Shown piece by piece: positions 26,431-42,498 of a DNA stretch of 64,000 nt. Position 1 is the stretch's first letter. Every line of letters starts with the position of its first letter. This DNA comes from Roseburia hominis A2-183 (lineage in GTDB: Bacteria; Bacillota; Clostridia; Lachnospirales; Lachnospiraceae), in NCBI RefSeq assembly GCF_000225345.1, contig NC_015977.1:1595501-1659500 (forward strand). The letters are read 5' to 3'. The position numbers were made by a program, and so were the translations under genes. Below the pieces are notes generated by a model, which ran no database searches, was not told the DNA's origin, and saw only the letters and a program-made list of their open reading frames with translations.

Positions 26431-27734
26431 GAATCTTAACGTTAACCAAAGAGACACAGCAGAATATACTGGAGAATCTGTTAAAGCGCAGCCCGAACTC
26501 CTACGGGGAGTACGAGGGGCGTGTGAACGCCATCATCGAGGAGGTGCGCGCCAACCGCGACGCGGCTGTTTTTTCCTACACGAAAAAGTTTGACGGTGCC
26601 GACATTGATGCCGGAAATATCCTTGTCACGGAGGAGGAGATCAGGGAAGCCTACGAGAAGGTAGATCCAAAGCTCCTCTCCGTGATCCGCAAGGCACTTG
26701 TCAATATCCGAGACTATCACAGCAGACAGCGCCAGAATTCCTGGTTTGATTCACAGGAATCCGGCATTATCTTAGGACAGAAGGTGACTCCGCTTGCGAG
26801 AGTCGGCGTGTATGTGCCGGGCGGCAAGGCCGTCTACCCGTCGTCGGTGCTCATGAATGTCATTCCGGCAAAAGTGGCGGGTGTGGAGCAGATCATTATG
26901 ACGACACCGCCGGGAGCAGACGGGAAAGTCTATCCGTCCACACTCGTGGCGGCAAAGGAGGCGGGCGTGGACGCCATCTATAAGGTGGGCGGCGCGCAGG
27001 CGATCGCTGCGATGGCGTTCGGAACCGAGAGCATCCCGAAGGTGGACAAGATTGTAGGCCCAGGAAATATCTATGTGGCACTTGCAAAAAAGGCTGTGTT
27101 CGGTTATGTCAGCATCGACTCCATCGCGGGGCCGAGCGAGATCCTTGTCCTTGCGGACGAGACAGCGAATCCGCGTTATGTGGCGGCGGACCTGCTGTCG
27201 CAGGCGGAGCATGACGAGATGGCTTCCGCTATTCTGATTACCACAAGCCGCACGCTTGCCGGGCAGGTGGCGGCTGAGATCGACCGCTTTGTGGAGAAGC
27301 TGTCGAGAAAGGAGATCATCACAAAATCGCTGGAGAATTACGGATACATTCTGGTTGCCGACAGTCTGGACGATGCGATTGCAACGGTCAATGAGATTGC
27401 GTCCGAGCACCTGGAACTTGTGACGAAGAATCCGTTTGAGGTGATGACGAAGATCCGCAACGCCGGAGCAATCTTTATCGGCGAATATTCCTCCGAGCCG
27501 CTCGGCGACTACTTTGCGGGACCGAATCATGTGCTTCCGACCAACGGTACGGCGAAGTTCTTCTCGGCGCTTGGCGTGGATGATTTTATCAAGAAATCCA
27601 GCATCATTTCCTATTCCAGGGAGGCGCTTGAGAATGTATACAAGGACATCATCCAGTTCGCGGAGTGCGAAAAACTCACGGCACACGCCAATTCAATCCG
27701 TGTCCGGTTTGAGGAAAATTCTGAACAAAAGTAA
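26427..27734 (+). CDS. hisD: Histidinol dehydrogenase
   Basis: A 435-residue enzyme carrying out the last two oxidations to histidine. '[20 protein letters not shown]', '[13 protein letters not shown]' and the zinc/active-site segment '[14 protein letters not shown]' are present, with 'GPNHVLPT' near the C-terminus. Full length. It starts in the hisG stop codon, and 64 bases separate it from hisB. Confidence 0.97.
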   Translation: MRILTLTKETQQNILENLLKRSPNSYGEYEGRVNAIIEEVRANRDAAVFSYTKKFDGADIDAGNILVTEEEIREAYEKVDPKLLSVIRKALVNIRDYHSRQRQNSWFDSQESGIILGQKVTPLARVGVYVPGGKAVYPSSVLMNVIPAKVAGVEQIIMTTPPGADGKVYPSTLVAAKEAGVDAIYKVGGAQAIAAMAFGTESIPKVDKIVGPGNIYVALAKKAVFGYVSIDSIAGPSEILVLADETANPRYVAADLLSQAEHDEMASAILITTSRTLAGQVAAEIDRFVEKLSRKEIITKSLENYGYILVADSLDDAIATVNEIASEHLELVTKNPFEVMTKIRNAGAIFIGEYSSEPLGDYFAGPNHVLPTNGTAKFFSALGVDDFIKKSSIISYSREALENVYKDIIQFAECEKLTAHANSIRVRFEENSEQK

Positions 27735-27798
27735 TTCCTTTTTCGTGGAAACCGTAATATAATAAAAGTTGAAGTGTTGGGAAGGAACGGGAGTCAGT

Positions 27799-28386
27799 AT
27801 GAGCAGAACAGCAGATTATGTGCGAAAGACCAAGGAGACAGACATCACGCTCAGTCTGGAACTGGACGGGAGCGGAGTAAGCGAGATCGATACCGGGATC
27901 GGCTTTTTCGATCACATGCTCGAGGGCTTTGCCAGACACGGTTTTTTCGATCTGTCGGTCAAGGCGGAGGGCGATCTGATCGTGGATTGTCATCACACGA
28001 TCGAAGATACCGGAATTGTGCTCGGCAATGCGATCAAAAAGGCGGTCGGGGACAAAAAGGGCATCAAGCGTTACGGAAGCTGTATTCTGCCGATGGACGA
28101 GACACTCGTTTTATGCGCGGTAGATCTCTCCGGACGGCCGTATCTGTCCTTCGACGGTAATTTTACCGTAGAGAGAGTCGGATACATGGACACGGAGATG
28201 GTGAAGGAGTTCTTCTATGCGATCTCCTACACGGCAGGGATGAATCTGCACATCAAGGTGCTGACGCCGGGCAATAACCATCACATGATTGAGGCGATGT
28301 TTAAGGCATTTGCGCGAGCCCTCGACGAGGCGACATCTTATGATCCGCGGATTACGGATATTTTGTCTACGAAGGGCAGTTTATAG
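27799..28386 (+). CDS. hisB: Imidazoleglycerol-phosphate dehydratase
   Basis: A 195-residue monofunctional dehydratase. Metal-binding repeats are seen as '[18 protein letters not shown]', '[14 protein letters not shown]' and '[17 protein letters not shown]'. It lacks the phosphatase domain of enterobacterial HisB, so histidinol-phosphatase must be encoded elsewhere. ATG 27799 is preceded by GGAACGGGAG; the upstream 27769 start is in a poor context. Confidence 0.96.
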   Translation: MSRTADYVRKTKETDITLSLELDGSGVSEIDTGIGFFDHMLEGFARHGFFDLSVKAEGDLIVDCHHTIEDTGIVLGNAIKKAVGDKKGIKRYGSCILPMDETLVLCAVDLSGRPYLSFDGNFTVERVGYMDTEMVKEFFYAISYTAGMNLHIKVLTPGNNHHMIEAMFKAFARALDEATSYDPRITDILSTKGSL

Positions 28387-28403
28387 AAAGGTATTATATT
28401 TTT

Positions 28404-29684
28404 ATGGAACAGAAAAATATCGTTGCAACGATTTACTTAAAGAACGGACAGGCGGTACGGGGGATTGAGGATCACACCCCGCTGGCGGACGTCATCGAGC
28501 TGGCAAAGCTTTACAATGACAACGGAATTGACAAGATTATCATTTTTGATCTCTCTGACGATGATGAGGAGCATGAGAAGAATATTCACACGATCAAGAA
28601 CATCAACCGTAACGTGGAGATCAAGACCTGCGCGGGCGGCAACATCAACCGCCTCGAGGACATCAAAAAGTTTATCTATGCCGGATGCCTTCAGGTCATT
28701 GTCAACGGCGCCAAGGCGAACAGCATCGAGCTTGCCGAGGAGGCGAGCAAGCGTTTCGGAAAAGACCGGATCCTCGTGTCGGTGGAGAATGTGGACTTCG
28801 TGTTCAAACATCAGGCGAAGATGAATGAGAATTTCCATGAACTTCTGGTGTTAAACACCGGTGTTCTGGATGCAATTGAGAATATTACGGATGTTCCGTA
28901 TGTGGTCTATTTTGAGACCTGCGATTACGAGAAGATCATTGAGGTGTTAAAGCGGAGCAACACGCGCGGAATTGCCGGCGGTTTCTTAAACGATCCGAAT
29001 ACCAACATCATGGAGATCAAGTCACAGCTTTCTTCCGCGGGCATCAAGATGGACAATTTTGACCCGGCGTTAAAGTGGGATGATCTGAAAAAGAATTCAG
29101 AAGGCATGGTTCCCGTGATCGTGCAGGATTACCGTACAGATGAGGTGTTAATGCTTGCCTACATGAACGAGGAAGCTTTTTATACCACAATCAATATCGG
29201 TAAGATGACCTATTTCAGCCGGAGCCGTCAGGAACTCTGGACGAAAGGCATGACCTCCGGCCACATCCAGTATGTGAAGTCTTTGACGGCAGACTGCGAT
29301 TATGACACAATCCTCGCGAAGGTATCCCAGGTGGGAGCAGCGTGCCATACCGGCAATCCGACCTGCTTTTTCAACGAGATTGTCAAGAAGGAATATGTGG
29401 AGAAGAATCCGCTTAAGGTACTCGAGGATGTCTATGAGATTATTCTCGACCGCAAGGCACACCCGAAGGAGGGATCTTACACGAATTACCTGTTTGACAA
29501 GGGAATCGATAAGATCTTAAAGAAAGTCGGCGAGGAGGCGACCGAGATTGTGATTGCGGCAAAGAATCCGGATCCGGAAGAGGTAAAATACGAGATCTCG
29601 GATTTCCTGTATCACATGATGGTGCTTATGGCAGAAAGAGGAGTCACATGGGAGGATATCACACAGGAACTTTCCCAGCGGTAA
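28404..29684 (+). CDS. hisIE: HisIE fused to an N-terminal degenerate HisA/HisF-like barrel
   Basis: A 426-residue three-part protein. Residues 215-320 are phosphoribosyl-AMP cyclohydrolase ('[13 protein letters not shown]', '[16 protein letters not shown]', '[13 protein letters not shown]'); 330-426 are phosphoribosyl-ATP pyrophosphatase ('[15 protein letters not shown]'). Both parts look active. Residues 1-210 resemble the HisA/HisF half-barrel repeat ('[20 protein letters not shown]', '[20 protein letters not shown]'), but the first catalytic Asp of HisF ('CLDVKDG') is replaced by Tyr ('TIYLKNG') and the second ('AID') by Glu ('SVE'). A scaffold or regulatory role is more likely than catalysis. 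hisH, hisA, hisF and hisC are not nearby. Confidence 0.88.
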   Translation: MEQKNIVATIYLKNGQAVRGIEDHTPLADVIELAKLYNDNGIDKIIIFDLSDDDEEHEKNIHTIKNINRNVEIKTCAGGNINRLEDIKKFIYAGCLQVIVNGAKANSIELAEEASKRFGKDRILVSVENVDFVFKHQAKMNENFHELLVLNTGVLDAIENITDVPYVVYFETCDYEKIIEVLKRSNTRGIAGGFLNDPNTNIMEIKSQLSSAGIKMDNFDPALKWDDLKKNSEGMVPVIVQDYRTDEVLMLAYMNEEAFYTTINIGKMTYFSRSRQELWTKGMTSGHIQYVKSLTADCDYDTILAKVSQVGAACHTGNPTCFFNEIVKKEYVEKNPLKVLEDVYEIILDRKAHPKEGSYTNYLFDKGIDKILKKVGEEATEIVIAAKNPDPEEVKYEISDFLYHMMVLMAERGVTWEDITQELSQR

Positions 29685-30757
29685 AGCCGCCGCGAAAGGT
29701 TTATATGGATGTTCTGCGCGTGATTGCGACGGTGTTTGTGATCTGTGTCCACACCGTCGCGCTCGCGAAGACGACAGCAGCGCCGGGGACGCTGCTTTTT
29801 CGCGTATTGGAAGTCTTTAATTATACGTTTTTGTCCTGCAACCTGTTCTTTGTCATGATCAGCGGCGCATTGCTGCTGCCGGTAAAAGGAGAGCGGTGCA
29901 GGGATTTTTTTGCGCGCCGTTTTATCCGTGTCTTCATCCCACTCGTGGTCTATTACAATCTGTATGTCTGTGCCAAAGAGGGAATCGGACGGCTCGCTCC
30001 GTCGCAGTGGGGACTGATGCTGCAGCGGTTCTTCATCGGACCGCCGGTGGAAGCGCCGCATCTGTGGCTGGTCTATGTCATTATCTGGCTGTATGTGCTC
30101 ACCCCGTTTTTGCGGTATCTGGTGCAGAACATTCCCGATCCGGTCATGAACGGCGTGATGCTTGTGATCTTCCTTCTGAATGCGTATGTCACCTATGTGC
30201 CACTGTTTGGCGTTACGCCGCCTGCGGTACTCTCCGGTATTGTGAATTCGTATGCGGGGGCGTTTCTGCTTGGCTATTATCTCGCGAACCGCGCGGGGAA
30301 GCGGGCAGAGAATTTTTTCCTTGCGGCGGGTCTTGTGTCATATCTGATCACCTGCTATGTGATTCTGTTCCATGGCTGGTATGACGACTATATTTACAAC
30401 AATGCGCCTACGATGATGTTTTATGCCGCCGCCGTGTTTGTGCTCATAAAGCGGCTGGTGCCCTGCGGCAGCAAAGAGAGCCCCTTTGTGCGCGTCATCG
30501 GGAAGTACAGTTATTCGATTCTGCTGATTCACTGGGGCGTGCTCCACTATGCCGTCAAGCAGGTGCTTCACGTCAATGTCCTGTCCGGCGGCATCGTGGG
30601 AGGCTGTCTGCTTGCCGTACTTCTCACGTTTGCACTGTCATTTGTGGGAGCCGTCATTTTGGATCAGACCATCATCCGTTTTTTGACGTTTGCGGTTTCA
30701 AAACTGATCGATGTTCTGCGCACATGTTTTTCCCAAAAATCTCATATAGTATCCTAG
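29648..30757 (+). CDS. Acyltransferase-3 family membrane protein
   Basis: A 369-residue polytopic protein with about ten membrane segments. The family motif is in the first segment: '[20 protein letters not shown]', where the His is the usual catalytic residue. Such proteins O-acetylate cell-wall or exported glycans. It overlaps the end of hisIE by 37 bases and has AGAGGAG just before the ATG, so it probably rides on the his transcript, though a role in histidine synthesis is not expected. Confidence 0.8.
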   Translation: MGGYHTGTFPAVKPPRKVYMDVLRVIATVFVICVHTVALAKTTAAPGTLLFRVLEVFNYTFLSCNLFFVMISGALLLPVKGERCRDFFARRFIRVFIPLVVYYNLYVCAKEGIGRLAPSQWGLMLQRFFIGPPVEAPHLWLVYVIIWLYVLTPFLRYLVQNIPDPVMNGVMLVIFLLNAYVTYVPLFGVTPPAVLSGIVNSYAGAFLLGYYLANRAGKRAENFFLAAGLVSYLITCYVILFHGWYDDYIYNNAPTMMFYAAAVFVLIKRLVPCGSKESPFVRVIGKYSYSILLIHWGVLHYAVKQVLHVNVLSGGIVGGCLLAVLLTFALSFVGAVILDQTIIRFLTFAVSKLIDVLRTCFSQKSHIVS

Positions 30758-30785
30758 AGCACAGGCGGGATAGGAGAGGTGCAGT

Positions 30786-31088
30786 ATGACAGACTATGTA
30801 GAACGGCGGAGAGCGTATGTCTCACAGGTCCGCAGTTCCTTTGAGACGGTAGCGGATGCGGGAGAGCCTTTTGACAGAGAGGAGCCACAGAGAGGGCGCG
30901 CGGGGGGACAGCTCCGCTTTCTTGTGGCACTGCTGCTGTTTTTGTTCTTTTTTGCATGGGATGACAGTGGAAATACGGTTTGCGGCGTCACTCCGGCGAA
31001 AATGATTGACATGATCGAAGATAATCGGTATGATACAATTTTGCAGGAGTGCGACGCAGTGCTTGCAGAACTTCTGCATACAGAATGA
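30786..31088 (+). CDS. Small single-pass membrane protein, unknown function
   Basis: A 100-residue protein: a charged cytoplasmic N-terminus to about residue 40, one hydrophobic segment 'LRFLVALLLFLFFFAW' (43-58), and a 40-residue outside part ending 'TILQECDAVLAELLHTE'. GGAGAGG lies upstream. I do not recognise a family. It sits between the acyltransferase and the radical-SAM gene, 13 bases before the latter, so it is probably co-transcribed with it. Its ATG context and spacing favour a real gene. Confidence 0.6.
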   Translation: MTDYVERRRAYVSQVRSSFETVADAGEPFDREEPQRGRAGGQLRFLVALLLFLFFFAWDDSGNTVCGVTPAKMIDMIEDNRYDTILQECDAVLAELLHTE

Positions 31089-31101
31089 AAGGATAAAAGA
31101 A

Positions 31102-32964
31102 ATGACAAAGTTAGCGTTATCCGATGAGATACTGATGAAGATTGATAAGCCGGCGCGCTACATTGGAAACGAGTTGAACAGCGTCTGTAAAAACAAAGAC
31201 GAGGTATCGATTCGTTTTGCCATGTGCTTTCCGGATGTATATGAGATCGGTATGTCCCATCTGGGCATCCAGATTCTCTATGATATGTTTAATAAGAGAG
31301 ACGATGTGTGGTGTGAGCGCGTGTATTCCCCGTGGCCGGATCTGCACAAGATCATGAAGGAGGAGAACATCCCGCTGTTTTGCCTGGAATCACAGGAGCC
31401 GGTGAAGAATATGGATTTTCTTGGAATTACCATCCAGTATGAGATGTGTTATACCAATATTCTCCAGATTCTTGACTTAAGCCAGATTCCGCTGCTTGCC
31501 GCAGACCGTGACGATACCGTTCCGATCGTGATCGGCGGCGGTCCCTGCACCTACAATCCGGAACCAATTGCAGACTTTTTCGATCTGTTTTATATGGGAG
31601 AAGGGGAGGTCGTATATGACCGCATGTTAGATCTCTATCAGGAGATGAAGCGGGCGGGCAGAAGCCGCAGGGAGTTTTTGCATGAGGCGGCAAAGATTCC
31701 GGGAATCTATGTGCCTTCCCTGTATCAGGTGGAATATAAAGAAGACGGAACGATCGCGTCGTTTACACCGGTGGATGAGGAAATCCCGGCGACTGTGACC
31801 AAGCAGCTCGTGATGGATATGACGGATGCGGTCTATCCGGAAAAGCCGGTCGTACCGTTTATCAAAGCCACGCAGGATCGCGTTGTGCTTGAGATTCAGC
31901 GCGGCTGTATCCGCGGCTGCCGTTTCTGCCAGGCGGGAATGGTGTACCGTCCGGTGCGCGAGAAAAATATTGAGCGCCTAAAGGCGCTTGCCACACAGAT
32001 GATTGAGGCGACCGGGTATGAGGAGATCTCACTCAGCTCCTTAAGTTCATCGGACTACAGCTCTCTGGAGGAACTTGTCAATTTCCTGATCGACGAGTGC
32101 AGGGAGCGCAGGGTGAATATTTCGCTTCCGTCGCTCCGCATCGATGCGTTTTCACTGGATGTCATGAGCAAGGTGCAGGACATCAAAAAGAGCAGCCTGA
32201 CATTCGCACCGGAGGCGGGATCACAGCGCCTGCGCGACGTCATCAACAAGGGACTGACGGAGGAGGTCATCTTAAACGGCGCCCAGATGGCGTTTGAGGG
32301 CGGCTGGAATAAGGTCAAGTTCTACTTTATGCTGGGACTTCCGACCGAGACAGAGGCGGATATGCGGGCGATCGCGGAGCTTGCCAATGAGACGGCGGCA
32401 CGCTATTATGACACCGTTCCCAAGGAGAAGCGGAACGGCAGATGCCAGATCACGATCAGTACCTCCTTTTTCGTCCCGAAGCCGTTTACACCGTTCCAGT
32501 GGGCAAGAATGTACCCGCCGGAGGATTACATCGGACGTGCAAAAGTGGTCAACGACACGGTCAAGGAACAGTTAAACAAAAAGAGCATTAAATACAACTG
32601 GCATGAGGCGGATGTGACGGTCTTAGAGGGCGTATTGGCGCGCGGCGACCGGAAAATCGGACAGGCTATCTTAAAGGTTTATGAAAAGGGTGGCATTTTT
32701 GATGCATGGTCCGAATATTTTGACTATCAGAGATGGCTGGACGCCTTTGCGGAGTGCGGCATTGATCCCGATTTTTACACGATGCGCGAGCGTTCCATGG
32801 ACGAGATTTTCCCATGGGATTTTATCGATACCGGCGTGACCAAGGAATTTTTAAAGCGTGAGTGGAACAATGCCATGAAAGAGACCGTGACGCCGAACTG
32901 CCGGATGCGCTGTTCGGGCTGCGGTGTGAAGAAGTTCGGAGGAGGTGTCTGCTATGAAAATTAG
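31102..32964 (+). CDS. Radical SAM protein, TIGR03960-type
   Basis: A 620-residue protein with a B12-binding-like N-terminal domain and the cluster motif 'RGCIRGCRFCQAGMVYRP'. 'SLSSSDYSSLEELV' and 'TFAPEAGSQRLRDVINKG' are characteristic. The C-terminal cysteines 'CRMRCSGCGVKKFGGG' may hold another metal. It is regularly paired with a DUF2344 protein and RNase G before rplU in Clostridia; a role in RNA modification or processing is suspected but unproven. ATG 31102 has AAAGGAT upstream, so the longer start at 31030 is not used. Confidence 0.87.
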   Translation: MTKLALSDEILMKIDKPARYIGNELNSVCKNKDEVSIRFAMCFPDVYEIGMSHLGIQILYDMFNKRDDVWCERVYSPWPDLHKIMKEENIPLFCLESQEPVKNMDFLGITIQYEMCYTNILQILDLSQIPLLAADRDDTVPIVIGGGPCTYNPEPIADFFDLFYMGEGEVVYDRMLDLYQEMKRAGRSRREFLHEAAKIPGIYVPSLYQVEYKEDGTIASFTPVDEEIPATVTKQLVMDMTDAVYPEKPVVPFIKATQDRVVLEIQRGCIRGCRFCQAGMVYRPVREKNIERLKALATQMIEATGYEEISLSSLSSSDYSSLEELVNFLIDECRERRVNISLPSLRIDAFSLDVMSKVQDIKKSSLTFAPEAGSQRLRDVINKGLTEEVILNGAQMAFEGGWNKVKFYFMLGLPTETEADMRAIAELANETAARYYDTVPKEKRNGRCQITISTSFFVPKPFTPFQWARMYPPEDYIGRAKVVNDTVKEQLNKKSIKYNWHEADVTVLEGVLARGDRKIGQAILKVYEKGGIFDAWSEYFDYQRWLDAFAECGIDPDFYTMRERSMDEIFPWDFIDTGVTKEFLKREWNNAMKETVTPNCRMRCSGCGVKKFGGGVCYEN

Positions 32965-33670
32965 AATCCGTTTCCGCAAGTACGGTGTGATGAAGTTTAT
33001 CGGACATCTCGATGTGATGCGGTACTTCCAGAAGGCAATGCGCAGAGCACACATTGACATCTGCTATTCGGAGGGATTTTCCCCGCACCAGATCATGTCG
33101 TTTGCTGCGCCGCTCGGCGTGGGCATTACGAGCGACGGCGAGTATATGGACATTGAAGTGCACACGAGTGCATCCACGGAGGAATCCCTCCGGGCGTTAA
33201 ACGGCGTCATGGTGGAGGGCGTGGAGTGCACCGGTTATGTGAAACTTCCGGATCAGGCAAAGACGGCAATGTCGATCGTTGCCGCCGCAGATTATGATCT
33301 GTATTTTAAGGAAGGGTATGCGGCACCGGTTTCTGTTTCGGCGTTTGCTGACGGTATCCGCGATTTCTTTGAGAAACCGGATGAGGTTCTCATCACCAAG
33401 CAGACGAAAAAGAGCGAGCGCGTGCTGGATATCAAACCGCTCATCTACGGCTTTCAGGTGACGGACCGCGGCGGCGTGCCGTCCTTCTATCTGAAGCTTT
33501 CCACCGGAAGTACGGATAATCTGAAGCCGGAGCTGGTGCTTGAGGCGCTGTTTTTACACATGGGACTTACCTATGATCCCAATGCGATTCAGATTCACAG
33601 GAAGGATGTCTATGCGTCCGACGGGGATGATTTTGTGTCCTTAGGCGCGATGGGAGAAGTAATCGAATGA
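32954..33670 (+). CDS. DUF2344 / TIGR03936 protein
   Basis: A 238-residue protein beginning 'KIRIRFRKYGVMKFIGHLDV' with 'ICYSEGFSPHQIMSFAAPLG', the DUF2344 signature. In some genomes it is fused to the preceding radical-SAM protein, which supports a joint function. It overlaps that gene by 11 bases and rng by 4. GGAGG lies at 32941-32945. Confidence 0.88.
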   Translation: MKIRIRFRKYGVMKFIGHLDVMRYFQKAMRRAHIDICYSEGFSPHQIMSFAAPLGVGITSDGEYMDIEVHTSASTEESLRALNGVMVEGVECTGYVKLPDQAKTAMSIVAAADYDLYFKEGYAAPVSVSAFADGIRDFFEKPDEVLITKQTKKSERVLDIKPLIYGFQVTDRGGVPSFYLKLSTGSTDNLKPELVLEALFLHMGLTYDPNAIQIHRKDVYASDGDDFVSLGAMGEVIE

Positions 33671-34923
33671 ACCGTTACATGATAACGCGAGAGAAGATAA
33701 AAGGGCAGGAATATCTGATTTCTGCCCTTTATGATGAGAAAAAACATATGATTGAGGTATTGCCGGAGGCGGCGGGGGAGACATCACTGCTCGGCAATAT
33801 CTATGTCGGAAAAGTCGAGAACATTGTCACCAATCTAAATGCCGCGTTTGTCAAGATAGCGCCGGATATACGGTGCTATCTGCCGCTGTCCGATGTGAAG
33901 AATCCCGTTTTTACCAGAAAGCTGTCGCAGACAAAGGCGCTTGCGGCGGGCGATGAACTTCTGGTACAGGTCTCGCGCGAGGCGCTTAAGACAAAAGATC
34001 CCGCGGTGACGACAAACCTGACGATCGCGGGAACCTATGCCGTCTTAACTTCCGGAAACCGGAAGAAGAGCGTCTCATCAAAGGTAAAGGGGGAGGCCAG
34101 AGAGCGTCTGGTGAAGCTTGTAGAGCAGACGGCAGGGGAGTACGGCGTGATTCTCCGCACCAATGCCGCAGAGGCTTCCGATGAGACGGTTCTGCTTGAA
34201 CTGGAAGTGCTTTCGGAGCGCTATGAGACGATGGCGGAGGCGGCGGCACACAAGAACTGTTACACGCTTGTATACAGGGAGGAAGCGGGATGGCTGCGCC
34301 ATATCAGAGACCTGCGGAAGGACGATCTGGAAGAGATTGTGACAGATGACCGCGGAATGTTCGAGGATATCTGCAGTGCCTGCCGGATCCATAAGCAGGC
34401 GCTTACGACGGGAGGAAGCGTGCCCGTGCCGGTGGACGATGTAATGACGGCGGATGGAATCCGGATCCGTTATTACAAGGATCCGGCGCTCTCCCTTGGA
34501 GCACTCTACAGTGTCCGGTCGGAGCTGAAAAATGCATTGAGTGAGCGCGTATGGTTAAAATCCGGTGCCTATCTGGTCATTCAGCCGACGGAGGCTCTGA
34601 CGGTGGTGGATGTCAACACCGGAAAGAATGTGGCAAAAAAGGAGATGCAGGAGAACTTTCTGCGCGTGAACAAGGAAGCGGCAGAGGAGATTGCCAGACA
34701 ACTGCGGCTGCGGAATCTCTCGGGAATGGTTCTGGTGGATTTTATAAATCTGACATCAAAATCCGCGGAAGAGGAACTGCTTAAGACATTCCGGGCGGCA
34801 CTGCAAAAAGATCCGGTTCCGGCGCAGCTTATCGATATGACCGCACTCGGTCTGGTCGAGGTGACCCGCAAAAAAATAAAAAGACCGCTGCATGAGATTT
34901 TTCCGGACGGTCTGGGATTCTAA
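33667..34923 (+). CDS. rng: Ribonuclease E/G family protein
   Basis: A 418-residue endoribonuclease of the RNase G size. An S1-like region opens the protein ('GNIYVGKVENIVTNLNAAFV'), and the catalytic metal Asp residues are seen in 'LTVVDVNTGKN' and 'MVLVDFINL'. 'LGLVEVTRKK' precedes the end; the Zn-link cysteines of RNase E are not obvious. It processes rRNA or mRNA. It starts in the stop codon of the DUF2344 gene and ends in a strong terminator, which separates it from the accessory block. Confidence 0.92.
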   Translation: MNRYMITREKIKGQEYLISALYDEKKHMIEVLPEAAGETSLLGNIYVGKVENIVTNLNAAFVKIAPDIRCYLPLSDVKNPVFTRKLSQTKALAAGDELLVQVSREALKTKDPAVTTNLTIAGTYAVLTSGNRKKSVSSKVKGEARERLVKLVEQTAGEYGVILRTNAAEASDETVLLELEVLSERYETMAEAAAHKNCYTLVYREEAGWLRHIRDLRKDDLEEIVTDDRGMFEDICSACRIHKQALTTGGSVPVPVDDVMTADGIRIRYYKDPALSLGALYSVRSELKNALSERVWLKSGAYLVIQPTEALTVVDVNTGKNVAKKEMQENFLRVNKEAAEEIARQLRLRNLSGMVLVDFINLTSKSAEEELLKTFRAALQKDPVPAQLIDMTALGLVEVTRKKIKRPLHEIFPDGLGF

Positions 34924-34961
34924 AAAAAAAGATACCTTTCAAAAAAAAGGTATCTTTTTTT
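34922..34961 (+). terminator. Rho-independent terminator after rng
   Basis: A-run then GATACCTTT (34931-34939), loop, AAAGGTATC (34946-34954) and a T-run. The symmetric A and T tracts make it usable from both sides. Confidence 0.88.
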
Positions 34962-35012
34962 GTGCCTGTTTTTTTCCTTAGAATAATAAAAAAATGAAAG
35001 GAAACTTGCAGG

Positions 35013-40869
<5,857 letters not shown>

Positions 40870-40870
<1 letters not shown>

Positions 40871-40906
40871 AAAAATGATACCTTTTTAAAATTTGGATCA
40901 TTTTTT
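40870..40906 (+). terminator. Terminator or attenuator between phosphorylase and binding-protein genes
   Basis: AAAAAATGATACC (40870-40882) pairs with GGATCATTTTTT (40895-40906) with one bulged A and a 12-base loop, ending in a T-run. A TATAAT follows at 40924-40929 without a clear -35, so the binding protein may be made both by readthrough and from its own start. Confidence 0.7.
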
Positions 40907-40977
40907 GAGGAAATGAAAGCATCTATAATGCAAGTATCAAAACAACAGAGATGTTGAAATAAAAGGAGGATATTTTT

Positions 40978-42393
40978 ATGAATTGGAAAAAAGCAGTATC
41001 CGTCATGCTCGTTGGCATTATGGCATTATCAATGACCGCATGCGGCGATTCGGGAGAAACAAGCACAGATGCAGCTTCTGGTGGGGGAAGTACCGCAGAA
41101 TCTACGGAGGGTGCAGGCACGTCCGCTTCCGGCGATGATAAGCTGGTGGTATGGACACTCTCAAATGACCTGATCGACTTTGGTGAGCGCTTTGAAGAGC
41201 AGACCGGAGTTGCCGTTGACACGGTTGTCATTGAGCCTGCAAACTATCCGACCAAGGTGCAGACAGCGCTTTTGGGCGGCGAGAGCGAACCGGATATTAT
41301 CGTAGGCGAGCCGAAGATGCTGGAGGATTTTTACGACGCAGGATTTTTTGAGGATCTGAATCAGGCACCGTACAACGCACAGGACTATGCAGATCAGATC
41401 GTTGATTATGTATGGAAAGTCGGACAGGATTCCGAGGGCATCCAGAGAGCCATTTCCTATCAGATCACCCCGGCAGGTATCTATTACAGAAGAGATATTG
41501 CCAAGGAAGTATTCGGAACGGATGATCCGGATGAGGTCGGCAAATTATTTAAGGATTACCCGACTATTCTGGATACCGCGCAGAAGTTGAAGGACGCGGG
41601 ATACCGTATTTTCTCCTCAGACGCAGAGATGGGCGTATTTTCCGGTGATTCCGCATGGGTGGTTGACGGTGTCTTAAATGTAGACCAGGCAAGATTTGAT
41701 TACATGGATCTTTGTGTGGATCTGTATCAGAAGGATCTCACCGCATATGCCAACCAGTGGTCCACGCCGTGGTATCAGGCAATGGCGGGAGAGGTTCCGA
41801 TCTTAACCGCAGATATCCAGAATTACGCGGATGATTCTGTCAACGTATGGGATGCAACAGAGTTTGCAGAGGCAACCAAGGGCATGGACACCACGACGGT
41901 CTTCGCGTTCGGACTGCCGTCCTGGGGCGTACTTACCATGAGAGATAATGTCGGCGACACCTCCGGTTTGTGGGGCGTCTGCAAGGGACCTTCCTCCGGA
42001 TTTGACGGTGGTACCTATATCGGTATTTCCTCCCAGTCCAACCGCAAAGATACCGCATGGGAGTTTGTAAAATTCTGTACATTAAATGAAGACACCGCAG
42101 ACTGGTGGATCGATTTCTCCCAGGGCGATACCGTTTCTCTGAAATCCGCGCTTGAGAAGCACAAAGATGATGAAAATGCAATCTACGGCGGTGAGAAACT
42201 GTACCAGTTCTGGTTAGAGCAGGCGAAGGAGATTGATACCTCCAAGGTAACCCGTTACGATCAGGCAATCGGTGATGCATGGGGCAATGCGATCTCTGCG
42301 GTCAAGACAGGACAGATGACCAAGGAAGAGGCAGTGAATGATTTCTATGACACGATTGAATCTACATATCCTGATATCACAGTAAACAGATAA
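40978..42393 (+). CDS. Sugar ABC transporter substrate-binding lipoprotein
   Basis: A 471-residue extracellular binding protein of solute-binding family 1. The signal peptide ends in the lipobox 'LSMTAC' with lipid Cys22, then an Asp/Ser/Gly-rich linker. 'VVWTLSNDLIDFGERFEEQT' and 'ALLGGESEPDIIVGEP' are typical of oligosaccharide binders. It precedes two permeases and follows the phosphorylases, so the probable ligand is the oligosaccharide those enzymes cut. AAAGGAGG lies before the ATG. Confidence 0.92.
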   Translation: MNWKKAVSVMLVGIMALSMTACGDSGETSTDAASGGGSTAESTEGAGTSASGDDKLVVWTLSNDLIDFGERFEEQTGVAVDTVVIEPANYPTKVQTALLGGESEPDIIVGEPKMLEDFYDAGFFEDLNQAPYNAQDYADQIVDYVWKVGQDSEGIQRAISYQITPAGIYYRRDIAKEVFGTDDPDEVGKLFKDYPTILDTAQKLKDAGYRIFSSDAEMGVFSGDSAWVVDGVLNVDQARFDYMDLCVDLYQKDLTAYANQWSTPWYQAMAGEVPILTADIQNYADDSVNVWDATEFAEATKGMDTTTVFAFGLPSWGVLTMRDNVGDTSGLWGVCKGPSSGFDGGTYIGISSQSNRKDTAWEFVKFCTLNEDTADWWIDFSQGDTVSLKSALEKHKDDENAIYGGEKLYQFWLEQAKEIDTSKVTRYDQAIGDAWGNAISAVKTGQMTKEEAVNDFYDTIESTYPDITVNR

Positions 42394-42410
42394 GAGCAGG
42401 GTAACTTGGT

Positions 42411-42473
42411 ATCCTCCCGGACGGCAGCCACAATGTCCCCAAAGGATGTTGTGGCGGTGCCGGAGGGGGAATA
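42411..42473 (+). other. Large stem-loop between binding-protein and permease genes
   Basis: The left arm around 42411-42439 pairs with the right arm 42444-42473; the inner core is GCCACAATGTCC (42427-42438) against GGATGTTGTGGC (42444-42455). No T-run follows, so it is not a terminator. Such structures often protect the abundant binding-protein mRNA from 3' decay. Confidence 0.75.
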
Positions 42474-42498
42474 CAAAATGAGATAGAGGGGATTTCCT

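Noticed and set aside
26772..27686. 304-codon open frame on the minus strand opposite hisD
   Set aside because: Entirely inside hisD in antisense, with shadow composition and no recognisable family.
40911..40930. CcpA cre site before the binding-protein gene
   Set aside because: TGAAAGCATC resembles half a cre site but the second half does not match, so the evidence is too weak.
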